A DNA stretch of 64,000 nt, taken from Planctomycetaceae bacterium. Lineage in GTDB: Bacteria > Planctomycetota > Planctomycetia > Planctomycetales > Planctomycetaceae. Below the pieces are notes generated by a model. It was not told where the DNA came from, ran no database searches, and saw nothing but the letters and a program-made list of their open reading frames with translations. Of this stretch, positions 1 to 9,495 are shown one piece after another. Within the stretch, counting starts at the first letter, position 1; the number at the start of each line of letters is the position of its first letter. The translations under genes were made by a program, and so were the position numbers. The DNA lies in the NCBI GenBank assembly GCA_018699955.1, contig JABISG010000054.1:124001-188000 (forward strand). The letters are read 5' to 3'.

Positions 1-3000
1 TCGAATTCAATGCGATCGTGCAGCGGGTCCCAAATGCGTATCCGCAATCCCTTTTCTGTCCGGGCAACGTAACACAGCTTGCGGCCGAACACGCGCCGCT
101 GCTGGTTCACTTCGATATCCAGCCGCCCCGTGCGCAGGATTTCGCCTGTGGCCGATTTGTAAACGGTGTAGGACGAACGGTCGGCTGCAAACAGCACGAG
201 AACGTTATCGTCGCCGAACAGGCCGGCGTAGGGATCGTTCAGCAGTCCGCCGCGCGGATCGAGATCGGTGCGTTGCCATAAGATGCGACCGCTGCCCGGA
301 TCGGTCACCACCAGATGTCGGCGGGCCTGAAAACTGCAGAACGATGGCCCGGCCGGACCAACCCGCAGCACCTCTTGTGGCGACGCCAGTCCCTGCGGTT
401 TGGTTGTCCACAACGGCTGCTTCGCATCGCCACGCAGCAATGAAATCCCATTCACTGCGGCCTGTCCACCCAGCGGCACGAAATGTCCCACATCGGCCAT
501 GTGCTGTGTCGTGGGATAGGAAACGCCCTGCGGAATGGGGATGTTGGAGACGATGCGACCGGTGTGCCGATCAATGACCGCCAACTTTTCAGTCCCGCTG
601 CTACCTTTCACCAGGAGTTGAAATGTTGAATTGCCTTTTGTCGGGAATCGCCGACGGTAGCGGCCGTAGGTTTCGGCCAGATGCGGATCGATTTCAGTCC
701 ACGGTCGCTGGAAAATATCGACGCGTGAGATTTCCCACTCGGGAAGAACGCGTTGTTTGAGGGCGTATGCCGTCAATCCTGACGGTGAAAACTCCGGCAA
801 CAATTCGCGAGTGGATGTCCCATCTGAGACGTTAACGTCGGCCGACTGTTCTTCAATTTCCTTCAACAGGCCGGCCGCTTCGTGCCACAAACCCAACCGA
901 TCCCACAGCCCAGCCAGCATAGCCGTCGATTGTAAGGCAACTTCGTGGTCGGGGCTGCGGCGATTGATCAGCAGCAAGAGTTCGGCCTGTTGAAAACGAC
1001 CGGCCGCAATGTACCGCCGTGCCAAATCGTTTCGGATCCGGTCGGCCTGTGGCCATTGGGAATAAACGGTGAGAAAACGTTCGAGCCGGCCCGTGCCGTC
1101 AGCCGCCAATGAGAGCTGCTGCTCTTGATCGATGTGTGCAACGATTTCAGCCAGTTGGGTGTCGCCGAACTGACTTTGTACGCGGCCGACGATACTCCGC
1201 ACCCAACTGGCGGCGGTTACCCGTAACGAAGGATCGCCCACCGTTGGCAATGGTTGATTCAGATTCAGCGCTGAAAAATCACGCGTCGATTGCAGCACGC
1301 CGGAGAAGTCGCCGCGTTTGAGTTGAGCTTCAGCCCGCTGCATGAGATAGCGGCCGCGGCGAACCGGCGTCTTCGACAATTGCGCCAATTGTGCGAACAA
1401 CCCGTTGTTGCCCGATTGGTGGCGGAGTTGCAAATACAGCAATTCTCGCAAAAGTGTCTCGGCCCACTCCACTTCGCTCGGCGGCATCGTTTCGGCGAGA
1501 ACTTCGGTTAATTGAGTTCGGGCGCTGTTCATGTCACCCAACGCCAGATTCAACTCAGCCGCCCGCACTTTCGCTTGTCCGGACAACGGTTGATTCTGGA
1601 AATCGCGTTCGATGGACGAGAGCAGCGGCCCTGCTTGAGGAAACGCAACCAACCGATTCGCACCGGCCGACAGCACCAACTCGCCGACGGCAACAAGATT
1701 GCCCGGATGCCAGTCCCCCGTCCATTGCTGCAATTCATCGGTCTTGGCAAAAACTCTTTCGTTGTCTCGATCAATGTCCGACGTTCGCTCCTCGTCGCGG
1801 TCTTGCCGTGCAATTGTGAATCCGATCTCGCGGCCCGATGAAATATCGAGCGTCGCGATGCGGCCCTCTTCCAACGGCACCAGATAGTTTTCGCCCGCCT
1901 GCACACCGCAGCCCGATGGCATTCCCAATCGCGTCGCCCACAATTCCTGCCCGGTCTTTATCGAAAGACTTCGGCAGAACCGTGACCCGACCGTCAACAC
2001 GTGGTCGCCGTGTAACGTCCCAATGTATTCGGCATCCTGGCGGGGACCGGTCCAAACCCGTTTGCCGGTTTTGAGATCGAGGCAGTGAATGGAATTGGAT
2101 TGACGTGGAAGCACCACCACACGGTCGTCGGCAATATGTACCACCGACGGAAATCCGGCATGGCCGAAGCTGCTTTGTGGGCGGTGAGGCCAACGGCCTA
2201 GCCGCGACAACGACTGGTCGTCGCCATAATAGTAAGCCCACATCAGCGAGCCGGTTGAGGAATCGATGCCGACCAGAAATCCGAGTTGTGTCGAGCAGAC
2301 GAGAACACCGTCGGCGAACGACGGAGTACACTGCAGCGGATAGCGGTTCGCATCGCGTTCGATGGGTACTTCGACGAAACCCATTGCCTGCGACCACAAC
2401 AGTTCGCCCGTTTCCGGCCTCAAGGCAACAAGGTTCAGTTGTCGGTCGGCTTCGGTCACAACGTACAATCGGCCATCGACGGCAAGCGGCGCTCCCAGGA
2501 AGAAGTGTCCCCACAGCGGATTGCCGCGCTCCGACAGGCCCGCCGATGCGGCCGCTTCGCGCAGGCCGATTGAATTGTCGTCGTTTGTGTCGATCTTGCT
2601 GAACAGCCTGACCGGATCGTTGAATTCCTCTTTGGTCACGCGACCATCTGCATCAGCATCCATGCGGACGAACCATTCCGGTGTCCCCACTGCCCCGCCA
2701 ATGGACCAGATGGGGCGTCTTTGGTGTCCATCGCGGCTGTCGGAGTCGGTTGCCTCAGGATTCACTTGCAACGCAATCAGGCGGTTCGCATTTCGCGAGA
2801 TCAGTTTCGGTGCTTCGTCCGGCGGACTCTCGGCGGCTCGGGTGAAGCGGCTTGGCGATCGTGGCTGTCTGGCCAGATCGACGTAATCGACGGCATACAC
2901 GCGTTGCCCGTCGGTCGAAAGCATGCCCGTTGTGGCATTAGTTGCAAACGCGCTGGGGACGTCGATCGACGTTGAACGGACGGAACCCGATCGGCTGGCG

Positions 3001-4223
3001 GTTCGGTTCAGCGAGTCACGGGAAACCGACTTCAGCGATGTGGCGCACTGGTAGCTCCAATGCGGTTCACCGGTGACGGCGTTGAATGCTCGAATGCTGC
3101 CGAAGTCGCGAAGAATGATCGATCGATCGGCAACAATCGCTGAGTTGGCAACGGCAATCGGTTTCAGGTTTTCGCGCTGCCGCTGTTCCCAGTCGGCCAC
3201 CAGTGATGTGAGCACTTCATCGGGACCGGCCGTATAGGATTGACTCCAAAGCGGTGACAGAAATGGCGTTGTTGCCTGCAGAACCGTTTGAGCATCGTTG
3301 CGACCCGGTCTGATGCTGCGTTTCGACAATTGAGCCAACAGCGAAGGCTGGGCAACGTGTTGCTGCAGCCATGCGATATCGGCGACCGTTCCGTCACCCA
3401 GAATCATTCCGCCATCGCCAAGTCGTTGCATGACGGTTTTCGCATCGGACGTGCGACCGGCAAGTTGCAGGGCGATGGCCGTTTTCAGCAGCATGGGCCG
3501 CGTGACTCGCCGGCTATGGGCCGGTTCGGAAACCAACCGTTGCCACGCCCGAGCGGCCTGTCCCATTTTCCCCAGATCAAACCAACGGCTGGCCTGCCAA
3601 TCGATCGCCGCGAATCCTGCTGCGGTGAAGTAGTACCGTTGTCCCAGGTTCCGAAATTGAACGGGGTCGCCGGAACTGCGGGCATCGACCAGCATGATGT
3701 CGGCCTCGGCCCGATGCAGACGCTCGTAACTGCGCAACACGGCCGACGGCTGCGAGCCAAGCACCCGCATCGATTCAGCGCGAATGCTCACCAGTCGCGA
3801 TTCGTCACCCAGCCAGGTGAAACTATCTTCAGGCAGGTCGAATATTGTTTGCAGATACAACAGGGCATCGGTGGTCTTGCCCTCGTCGAGATGCCGCATG
3901 GCACGGCTGAGCAGCAATTGCTGCCGCCGACTGCGATAGAGCAAATGTCCGAACACACGCCGCTGAGCTTCCGCCTGCTCGTCGGTCTTCGAATCGTCGG
4001 CCGACTTTTCTTCTGCAGCCGGTGCGTTATTTGCGGACAAAGTTTGTGCGAAGAGTGTCAGGACATTGCGAGTCACCCCGGTGAAACCGTGAGGGGCGGC
4101 GGCGATGACAGCAATCGGGAGCATCACAGCCAAGACGGTGATCGCAAGAATCGGCCAGGGTCGGCGTAGACGCTGACCGTCAGCTCGTTTTTTCAGTCGA
4201 ATTTGAGACGACCGGGATCGCAT
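1..4223 (-). CDS. Giant membrane-anchored PQQ-propeller / helical-repeat protein with paired EF-hands (3' end outside window)
   Basis: The frame stays open without a stop from ATG 4223 to the left edge (about 1407 codons seen), so the C-terminus is missing. A basic N-terminus is followed by one membrane segment at about residues 24-43, so the rest is probably periplasmic. Residues ~55-380 look helical and TPR-like. A first beta-propeller has PQQ-type repeats (TGEPHW, TGELLW, TGSLMW, TGKRVW, TGQELW), then comes a second helical stretch and another propeller block (TGRIV, SGRILW, TGEILR). Two calcium-loop motifs (DADADGRVTKEE near 521, DTNDDNSIGLRE near 543) lie inside the first propeller. Large proteins of this kind are common in planctomycetes and have no assigned function. 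No SD-like sequence was found, but an exact TATAAT lies about 55 bp upstream. It is transcribed divergently from the PLP enzyme gene. Confidence 0.85.
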   Translation of the reverse strand, partial: MRSRSSQIRLKKRADGQRLRRPWPILAITVLAVMLPIAVIAAAPHGFTGVTRNVLTLFAQTLSANNAPAAEEKSADDSKTDEQAEAQRRVFGHLLYRSRRQQLLLSRAMRHLDEGKTTDALLYLQTIFDLPEDSFTWLGDESRLVSIRAESMRVLGSQPSAVLRSYERLHRAEADIMLVDARSSGDPVQFRNLGQRYYFTAAGFAAIDWQASRWFDLGKMGQAARAWQRLVSEPAHSRRVTRPMLLKTAIALQLAGRTSDAKTVMQRLGDGGMILGDGTVADIAWLQQHVAQPSLLAQLSKRSIRPGRNDAQTVLQATTPFLSPLWSQSYTAGPDEVLTSLVADWEQRQRENLKPIAVANSAIVADRSIILRDFGSIRAFNAVTGEPHWSYQCATSLKSVSRDSLNRTASRSGSVRSTSIDVPSAFATNATTGMLSTDGQRVYAVDYVDLARQPRSPSRFTRAAESPPDEAPKLISRNANRLIALQVNPEATDSDSRDGHQRRPIWSIGGAVGTPEWFVRMDADADGRVTKEEFNDPVRLFSKIDTNDDNSIGLREAAASAGLSERGNPLWGHFFLGAPLAVDGRLYVVTEADRQLNLVALRPETGELLWSQAMGFVEVPIERDANRYPLQCTPSFADGVLVCSTQLGFLVGIDSSTGSLMWAYYYGDDQSLSRLGRWPHRPQSSFGHAGFPSVVHIADDRVVVLPRQSNSIHCLDLKTGKRVWTGPRQDAEYIGTLHGDHVLTVGSRFCRSLSIKTGQELWATRLGMPSGCGVQAGENYLVPLEEGRIATLDISSGREIGFTIARQDRDEERTSDIDRDNERVFAKTDELQQWTGDWHPGNLVAVGELVLSAGANRLVAFPQAGPLLSSIERDFQNQPLSGQAKVRAAELNLALGDMNSARTQLTEVLAETMPPSEVEWAETLLRELLYLQLRHQSGNNGLFAQLAQLSKTPVRRGRYLMQRAEAQLKRGDFSGVLQSTRDFSALNLNQPLPTVGDPSLRVTAASWVRSIVGRVQSQFGDTQLAEIVAHIDQEQQLSLAADGTGRLERFLTVYSQWPQADRIRNDLARRYIAAGRFQQAELLLLINRRSPDHEVALQSTAMLAGLWDRLGLWHEAAGLLKEIEEQSADVNVSDGTSTRELLPEFSPSGLTAYALKQRVLPEWEISRVDIFQRPWTEIDPHLAETYGRYRRRFPTKGNSTFQLLVKGSSGTEKLAVIDRHTGRIVSNIPIPQGVSYPTTQHMADVGHFVPLGGQAAVNGISLLRGDAKQPLWTTKPQGLASPQEVLRVGPAGPSFCSFQARRHLVVTDPGSGRILWQRTDLDPRGGLLNDPYAGLFGDDNVLVLFAADRSSYTVYKSATGEILRTGRLDIEVNQQRRVFGRKLCYVARTEKGLRIRIWDPLHDRIEF

Positions 4224-4276
4224 AAAAACGGTCCTTATCGAAATCGAAACTCCGTTCCGAAGAAGGCGCGTCCAGT

Positions 4277-4282
4277 ATTATA
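4277..4282 (-). promoter_or_regulatory. Candidate -10 box for the giant propeller gene
   Basis: The minus strand reads TATAAT, a perfect sigma-70 type -10 hexamer, about 54 bases upstream of the ATG at 4223. No convincing -35 box is present at 16-18 bp spacing, so this is a weak call. Confidence 0.35.
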
Positions 4283-4324
4283 CATAAAAACGGCGATTTT
4301 GGCCCAGACGGATTTGTTGCCAAA

Positions 4325-6046
4325 ATGACAGTCAGAATGACGCAAAAGCAGTTGTTAGCATTTACCGTCGTCGCAACCACTTATTTTCATCGAACTTGCG
4401 ACGAGGTCGGGTATTTCACCCTATGCGGCGGCGAACCTGCTCTGGCCAACCAATTGCGCGGGTGGCGTCACCGGACACAGCCCGATATTCTGGAAGCATC
4501 GTTGCGGCGGTTCGCTGGAAATGTCGCCCACTCGGTGTTTTTGGAAAGCTCGGTTGGATTGGTCGGTATGCGTGATTTGCTGAAGGAACCCCTGCATCGA
4601 TCGGATGAATTGGGAGCACCGATTCCCGACTCTCCGCACGCGGTGTCGGTTTGCCTACCGACCTGGCGGGACAACATTGGTTACGAAGAGCAGGAACCGC
4701 GCGTTCTCGACCAACTTCAAACCGGCTACCCACGATTTGTTTACAACGGCTTCTGCCAGCGGTTGTTTGAAGAATGCCGACGGCAATTTGCCCGCGATGG
4801 GGAACTCTGCCAAGCATATCCGTCGGCTGCCGCTGCCCAGCGTTGTTCGCAGTTTCTGTCCAGCACGACGTCAGCGAAGCCGCGGATCTCACCGTTGGGA
4901 AAGCATGGCGTTCACGTCGTTTGCTTTCCCGCCGACGATTGGCGGACGGCGATGGACTTCTGGCAACACACCGGCGCGGGAGTTTCGTCTCGGCAGGCCG
5001 AGGCGTGCCTGATCGATCAACCCGCCGTCGATGGTCGGTCGGCAGAGACTTCAATGCGACAACGAATCGCCCAATTGAACCAGGTTTCCAGCGACGACGT
5101 GTTCCTGTTCTCGTGTGGCATGAACGCGATTTATACCCTGTATCGTGCATTGGCAGACGTCCTGCCGGATCGACGCAGCGTGCAATTTGGTTTTCCCTAC
5201 GTCGATACGTTGAAGATCCAGGAGAAGTTTGGCAGCGGTGTTGAGTTTTTCTCACTCGGCAACACCGCCGACTGTGGGCAGTTGGAGACGCTTTTGGGCA
5301 ATGAGTCGATTTGTGGCCTGTATACAGAGTTCCCGTCGAATCCGCTGCTGGAAAGTCCCGATCTACGGCGGCTATCAGATTTGGCACGCGAGCACGAATT
5401 CCCGTTGATTGTCGATGACACGGTCGCCAGTTTTGTGAATGTCGATGTGCTGTCGGCGGCCGACGTCATTTGTTCCAGTCTCACCAAATTCTTCTCCGGC
5501 GCCGGCGACGTGGCCGCCGGGTCACTGGTGTTGAACCCGCAAAGTCCGTTTCATGACGAATTGCGTTCTCGTTTGAAACGCGATGTGTCGGCCAGTTTGT
5601 GGGGGGCCGATGCGGTTGTCCTCGAACGCAACTCCCAGGACTTCACCGAGCGGGTCCAACGCATTAACGACAACGGTTTGCAATTGGCCCGGTTTCTATC
5701 CGATCATCCGCACGTTGATCGCGTCTACTACCCCGGCTTGTCGCCGACGGAACCCTACGATGCGTTTCGCAGATCCGAGGGTGGCTATGGCGGACTATTG
5801 TCGATCAACCTTGTCGATGCGGAGTCCCGAGCGCCGAAATTCTACGATGCACTGGAAGTTTGTAAAGGCCCAAACTTGGGAACGAACTACACGCTAGCCT
5901 GCCCGTACACAATTCTCGCGCATTATCGCGAACTGGATTTCGCGGAGTCCTGCGGCGTCTCGCGTTATCTGATTCGCGTGTCGATCGGTCTCGAAGAACC
6001 GTCCGACCTGATCGCCCGATTCGAACGAGCGCTCACCTGCGTTTAG
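4325..6046 (+). CDS. PLP-dependent enzyme of the Cys/Met metabolism family (cystathionine gamma-synthase-like)
   Basis: The C-terminal two thirds is a fold-type I transsulfuration enzyme: the probable PLP lysine is in SSLTKFFSGAGD (K388), and DDTVASF supplies the cofactor-binding aspartate. Family members form or cleave C-S bonds in methionine/cysteine metabolism. The protein is long (573 residues against ~400 for ordinary bacterial enzymes). The part around GAPIPDSPHAVSVCLPTW and GYPRFVYN resembles the N-terminal extension of the fungal-type cystathionine gamma-synthases, as I recall that group. The start is uncertain: 4325 gives the full open frame, while ATG 4568 (MRDLLKEP) sits just before the recognisable part and would give 492 residues. 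The first 81 codons still have coding-like codon use. The exact substrate cannot be told from sequence. Confidence 0.8.
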   Translation: MTVRMTQKQLLAFTVVATTYFHRTCDEVGYFTLCGGEPALANQLRGWRHRTQPDILEASLRRFAGNVAHSVFLESSVGLVGMRDLLKEPLHRSDELGAPIPDSPHAVSVCLPTWRDNIGYEEQEPRVLDQLQTGYPRFVYNGFCQRLFEECRRQFARDGELCQAYPSAAAAQRCSQFLSSTTSAKPRISPLGKHGVHVVCFPADDWRTAMDFWQHTGAGVSSRQAEACLIDQPAVDGRSAETSMRQRIAQLNQVSSDDVFLFSCGMNAIYTLYRALADVLPDRRSVQFGFPYVDTLKIQEKFGSGVEFFSLGNTADCGQLETLLGNESICGLYTEFPSNPLLESPDLRRLSDLAREHEFPLIVDDTVASFVNVDVLSAADVICSSLTKFFSGAGDVAAGSLVLNPQSPFHDELRSRLKRDVSASLWGADAVVLERNSQDFTERVQRINDNGLQLARFLSDHPHVDRVYYPGLSPTEPYDAFRRSEGGYGGLLSINLVDAESRAPKFYDALEVCKGPNLGTNYTLACPYTILAHYRELDFAESCGVSRYLIRVSIGLEEPSDLIARFERALTCV

Positions 6047-6090
6047 CCGCCCCGATACGTGTGGCGCGTCCTGTTGCAGAGTGAGATCGC

Positions 6091-6363
6091 TCAATACCCC
6101 TGATTACGGCAACACTGCCGTGCAAGATACAGCAATCGCAGCAACGTCTCACGTTCCTGGAACTCGAGCCGGTCGTCCTCGACAAACGGTACAACCACTG
6201 CGCGAATTGCATTCACCAAATCGCCGCGCGACATCGTTTCGATTTCGCAGAGCGATAATTCGGCGACCGACTCTTTGTCGAATTGAATCGGAAATTCGGC
6301 GACGTCAGTGAAATCGGACGGAGTTGCGACAGGGGCGGGGGCGGGGGCAAGTAGTTGTGTCAC
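6091..6363 (-). CDS. Small conserved-looking protein of unknown function
   Basis: 90 residues from GTG 6363, supported by an AAAGGA ribosome site at 6372-6377, 8 bases upstream. A Pro/Ala-rich head (APAPAPVATP) is followed by an acidic, helix-forming body and a Leu-rich end, LLRLLYLARQCCRNQGY, with adjacent cysteines. There is no signal peptide or membrane segment, so it is probably cytoplasmic. It is convergent with the PLP enzyme gene (45-bp gap). I do not recognise a family. The clear ribosome site and coding-like composition are the reasons for calling it. Confidence 0.6.
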   Translation of the reverse strand: MTQLLAPAPAPVATPSDFTDVAEFPIQFDKESVAELSLCEIETMSRGDLVNAIRAVVVPFVEDDRLEFQERETLLRLLYLARQCCRNQGY

Positions 6364-6790
6364 TGTGTCAATCCTTTAGTTTATGAAATGCGGTAAAGGT
6401 GGGCTGTGACTGCCCAATTCAAAATGCAAACGACGTGCCAACCCCGTGCGCAATCAACTTTGTGATCAGAACCCCCTGCTGACACACACGTTGCGGAAAC
6501 GGCAACCGTGACAATTACGGCCGACAGCGACTGTCGCATCGCATATTTTACAGGCATGTTGCAGCTTTGATGGGCAACAGAGACCCCGCAGCAGTGCTGG
6601 TCCATCAAGGCGAGTCGGGGGTGTAAACCCCGGGGCTTTCTCAAGACCAGCCGGCCGACGCCGGCCACTCGCCGCGCGACCGAAGCCAGATTGACCCGAT
6701 TTGCCCGTTTCCCTAGACTTCCCGCCCGAAAACAGGGGAACCGTTGTCCCTCCTGCCACTCCACTGTTACCGCATTTTTGAGGCCATTTG
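6364..6790. other. Intergenic stretch with decayed palindromic repeats
   Basis: No convincing gene is seen. An imperfect hairpin bounded by GATGG...CCATC lies at about 6569-6606 and runs straight into the three-way palindromic element at 6609-6672. A 140-codon minus-strand frame here reads through the repeat and has no family resemblance. Confidence 0.5.
6609..6672. repeat. REP-like three-way palindromic element
   Basis: Outer arms GGCGAGT (6609-6615) and ACTCGCC (6666-6672) are perfect complements. Between them are two smaller hairpins, GGGG...CCCC around a TGTAAA loop and CCGGC-CGAC-GCCGG. The layout matches the elements at 55292 and 61652, so this looks like one interspersed family. Confidence 0.6.
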
Positions 6791-7624
6791 ATGGGTCGAA
6801 CAACGTCGCGAATCACCGTTTGCATTCCGCATTGGCAGGTCCAGGATTACATGGCCGTCTGTCTGCGATCGATCCGCAAACACTCCCCAAAGTACGACCT
6901 GGAAGTGATGGTTGTCGATAACGGCTCGACAGATGCCAGTCTCGATTATCTGCGTTCGCTCGACTGGATTCGGCTCATCGAACGTCCGGAAGAAGTTCAC
7001 ACCAACTGGCCCACCAACGTGTTGACGGCGTGGGACCTGGGAGCGCGCGAAGCGACCGGAGAGTTCTTCGTCACCATGCATTCCGACGTCTTCGTGAAAC
7101 GGGACGGTTGGCTCGATGAAATGATCGCAGCATTCGACCGCGATCCCAAATGCGGCGCGTCGGGAGCGTGGAAACTCGAACTTGAGAACCCACTCTATCT
7201 GTGGCAGAAACGCGTCTTCGGCTATCTCAATGCCCGTGTCAAGTCGCTTTTGGGCCGCAAGAAAGACATTCATTGGAAGCAGGGCCACTACCCCCGCGAC
7301 TTTTGCGCAATGTACCGCACCGCTCCCATTGTCGAAAATGACTTCACATTTCGCCGCATTCACGGTCAGGGCGGCGGCTATTCAATCACCAAGCAGTTTT
7401 GGGATATCGGCTATTCCGCCGGCATGATCTCTGTCCGCGAAATGGCCGACAACATCTTTCACGTCGCACACGGCACGGCCGCTGTGAGGAGCGAGAAAAC
7501 GCTCAATCACAAGCAGGCACAAAAGAAGGTCGAGCGCAAGGTCCAGGAGTTATTTGAAGAGGCGTGGATCCAGGAACTGCTGCACGATGAATCGCTCGAT
7601 GAACCGCTGAAACGGGCTGCATAA
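6791..7624 (+). CDS. Family 2 glycosyltransferase
   Basis: 277 residues. The GT-A fold signature is clear: the nucleotide-binding start ITVCIPHWQVQDY, the conserved VVDNGSTDASLDYL, and the DxD-type metal/nucleotide site HSDVFV near residue 98. The enzyme should transfer a sugar from an NDP-sugar to an acceptor at the cytoplasmic face; no membrane segment is seen. The ATG at 6791 is preferred over the TTG just before it. The C-terminus is charged and helical (KKVERKVQELFEEAW). The downstream DegT aminotransferase suggests a surface polysaccharide or glycan pathway, with the donor sugar unknown. Confidence 0.85.
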   Translation: MGRTTSRITVCIPHWQVQDYMAVCLRSIRKHSPKYDLEVMVVDNGSTDASLDYLRSLDWIRLIERPEEVHTNWPTNVLTAWDLGAREATGEFFVTMHSDVFVKRDGWLDEMIAAFDRDPKCGASGAWKLELENPLYLWQKRVFGYLNARVKSLLGRKKDIHWKQGHYPRDFCAMYRTAPIVENDFTFRRIHGQGGGYSITKQFWDIGYSAGMISVREMADNIFHVAHGTAAVRSEKTLNHKQAQKKVERKVQELFEEAWIQELLHDESLDEPLKRAA

Positions 7625-7826
7625 GGTTCGTAGTAACCCGATTCATCGGATTTTGACGCAAAGTCGAAAGCGGGCGCTGACAAGACGCGTGGTGCGATTT
7701 GCAGTTCGGTCGGCCGGCAGTCCCTATTGACACATTTGCCGATCCAAAATAACCTTCGCCCCCTCTCTCACCCCAAACAAATTGACCTTCCCCGAAGCTT
7801 TCTCAGCAGCGAATGGAGTCGCAACA

Positions 7827-9068
7827 ATGGTCGAGGGCGTTCCGTCTGCACATAGGCACCAGCCCGAAGTCGAGCCGGTTCCATTTATTGACCTCGTGGC
7901 CCAGCATGCCACCATCGAAACAGAAATCCAGGAGGCGGTCCAGCGTGTCTTTGCCTCACAGGCGTTCGTATTGGGCGATGAAGTTGCCGAATTTGAATGC
8001 GATCTGGCCGAGTACTGTGACTCGCGCGACGCGATTGGTGTTGCCTCGGGAACCGACGCGCTGATTCTTTCGCTGAGAGCGGCCGACGTCGGGCCGGGCG
8101 ATGAAGTCATCACCAGTCCGTTCACGTTCTTCGCGACCGGCGGTGCGATCCATCAGGTTGGCGCCAAACCGGTGTTTGTCGACATCGAACCGCATAGTTT
8201 CAACCTCGATACCGAGCAGGTCGAAACCGCCATGACCGAGCGCACCCGTGCCGTCATGCCGGTGCATCTGTTTGGTCAATGTGCGGAAATGGAACCGCTG
8301 TGGCGGATCGCCGTCCGCAACGGACTATCGATCATTGAAGATGCCTGCCAGGCAATTGGCGGCGAATATCGCGGACGTCGCGCCGGCGTTCTCGGGACAA
8401 TGGGCTGCTTCAGCTTCTTTCCCACCAAGAATCTCGGCGGTGCGGGCGATGGCGGATTGATTACAACCGACGATGCCGAACTGTCGGCGCGGTTGCGTCG
8501 ATTGCGAATGCACGGCGATGTCGGCGGATACCGCCACGTCGAAGTCGGCACCAACAGCCGGCTCGATGCACTGCAGGCAGCCGTTCTCGGTGTCAAATTC
8601 CGCCATCTCGAGCAGTGGACCGAAGCGCGGCAGCAAAACGCTCGCCGCTACGGTGAACTGCTAAGGCACTACGAACTGCTCGACGCGGTCGAGCCACCCT
8701 TTGTTCTGCCCGATCGTCGCCACGTCTACAACCAATATTGTTTACGCGTCAAAGCGGGCCGTCGCGACGAGGTGCTGGCATCGCTGCGAGAAGACAAAAT
8801 CGGGGCAGCCATCTATTACCCCACGCCGCTGCATCTGCAGGAATGTTTTGCGTTCCTCGGCTACCAACAGGGCGACTTCCCTGAGTCCGAAGCGGCGGCC
8901 GACGAAGTGCTCGCGTTGCCCATTTTCCCGGAATTGACCGCAGAACAACAGGAAACAGTCGTTCGCGGCATCGCAACGGCACTCGGTCGCCTCACATCCG
9001 ACAACGATCACTCCCATATTCCGGCCCCGAAGTTTCTTACCGCCGAAAAGAAAAAACGGGCTGCCTGA
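7827..9068 (+). CDS. DegT/DnrJ/EryC1/StrS-family sugar aminotransferase
   Basis: 413 residues from ATG 7827 (GGAG about 10 bases upstream); an in-frame TTG at 7782 is less likely. Family features are intact: VPFIDLVAQHATIETEI at the N-terminus, the PLP-phosphate site ASGTDALILSL, the EDACQAIGG segment with the PLP-binding Asp, and the Schiff-base lysine in SFFPTKNLGGAGDGG (K201). These cytoplasmic enzymes aminate NDP-keto-sugars for lipopolysaccharide, S-layer glycan or antibiotic sugars. The order after a GT2 gene fits amino-sugar glycan synthesis. An unusual Lys-rich tail (AEKKKRAA) follows the core. The precise sugar is not predictable. Confidence 0.9.
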   Translation: MVEGVPSAHRHQPEVEPVPFIDLVAQHATIETEIQEAVQRVFASQAFVLGDEVAEFECDLAEYCDSRDAIGVASGTDALILSLRAADVGPGDEVITSPFTFFATGGAIHQVGAKPVFVDIEPHSFNLDTEQVETAMTERTRAVMPVHLFGQCAEMEPLWRIAVRNGLSIIEDACQAIGGEYRGRRAGVLGTMGCFSFFPTKNLGGAGDGGLITTDDAELSARLRRLRMHGDVGGYRHVEVGTNSRLDALQAAVLGVKFRHLEQWTEARQQNARRYGELLRHYELLDAVEPPFVLPDRRHVYNQYCLRVKAGRRDEVLASLREDKIGAAIYYPTPLHLQECFAFLGYQQGDFPESEAAADEVLALPIFPELTAEQQETVVRGIATALGRLTSDNDHSHIPAPKFLTAEKKKRAA

Positions 9069-9098
9069 GTTAGGTAATTCCAGGTTATCAATTGTTTA

Positions 9099-9166
9099 AT
9101 CAAAGCCTGAAGCGCAAGCGAAGGAGTCGTCTGGCATCATCCTTCGCTTGCGCTTCAGGCTTTGAT
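9099..9166. repeat. Perfect 27-bp inverted repeat (hairpin) after the DegT gene
   Basis: Arm 9099-9125 is exactly complementary to 9140-9166 with a 14-base loop. The core AAGCGCAAGCGAAGGA resembles the half-element at 22075. It may stop or stabilise the aminotransferase transcript, but there is no T-tract, so an interspersed palindromic repeat is the simpler reading. Confidence 0.8.
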
Positions 9167-9471
9167 GGTCGGCTTGAAACGAGTTTTCCGCCCTCTTGGA
9201 TGTCGGTAGAGTTTACCCGATCGTCGCAATGCCCGGCATGTTGCCGAAACTTCCATTCCCACCGACTCAATTCACATCCGCCACGCACCACGACGTGTAA
9301 GATTGCATTCCGATCGGATCGACGGAAAGTAATCCCGGCGAACGCCGCGATCGCTTATCTCAAATCTCAGTTGATGGGTGCCACAGGCGTGTCGCCAGTG
9401 CAGCAGTCCATCAATTGCGGAATGAACTCGGCGCGTGACGACCTGCGGGAACTGCCTTCATTACAAACACC
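9167..9471. other. Intergenic stretch with one imperfect hairpin
   Basis: No gene is supported. An imperfect palindrome runs from GATGG at 9373 to CCATC at 9412, with GGCG-TGT-CGCC at its centre. It resembles the decayed copy near 6569-6606. Confidence 0.4.
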
Positions 9472-9495
9472 ATGAACGCCAGAGGATTGCAGTCG

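Noticed and set aside
3288..4169. Plus-strand open frame of 293 codons
   Set aside because: It is the antisense shadow of the large propeller gene, whose minus-strand frame is open over the whole stretch and has clear repeats and signal segment.
4416..5387. Minus-strand open frame of 323 codons
   Set aside because: Lies opposite the PLP enzyme, is rich in Arg/Ser/Pro as expected for an antisense frame, and shows no family.
6381..6803. Minus-strand 140-codon frame in the gap before the glycosyltransferase
   Set aside because: It reads through palindromic repeat DNA, has no ribosome site and no conserved-looking segment.
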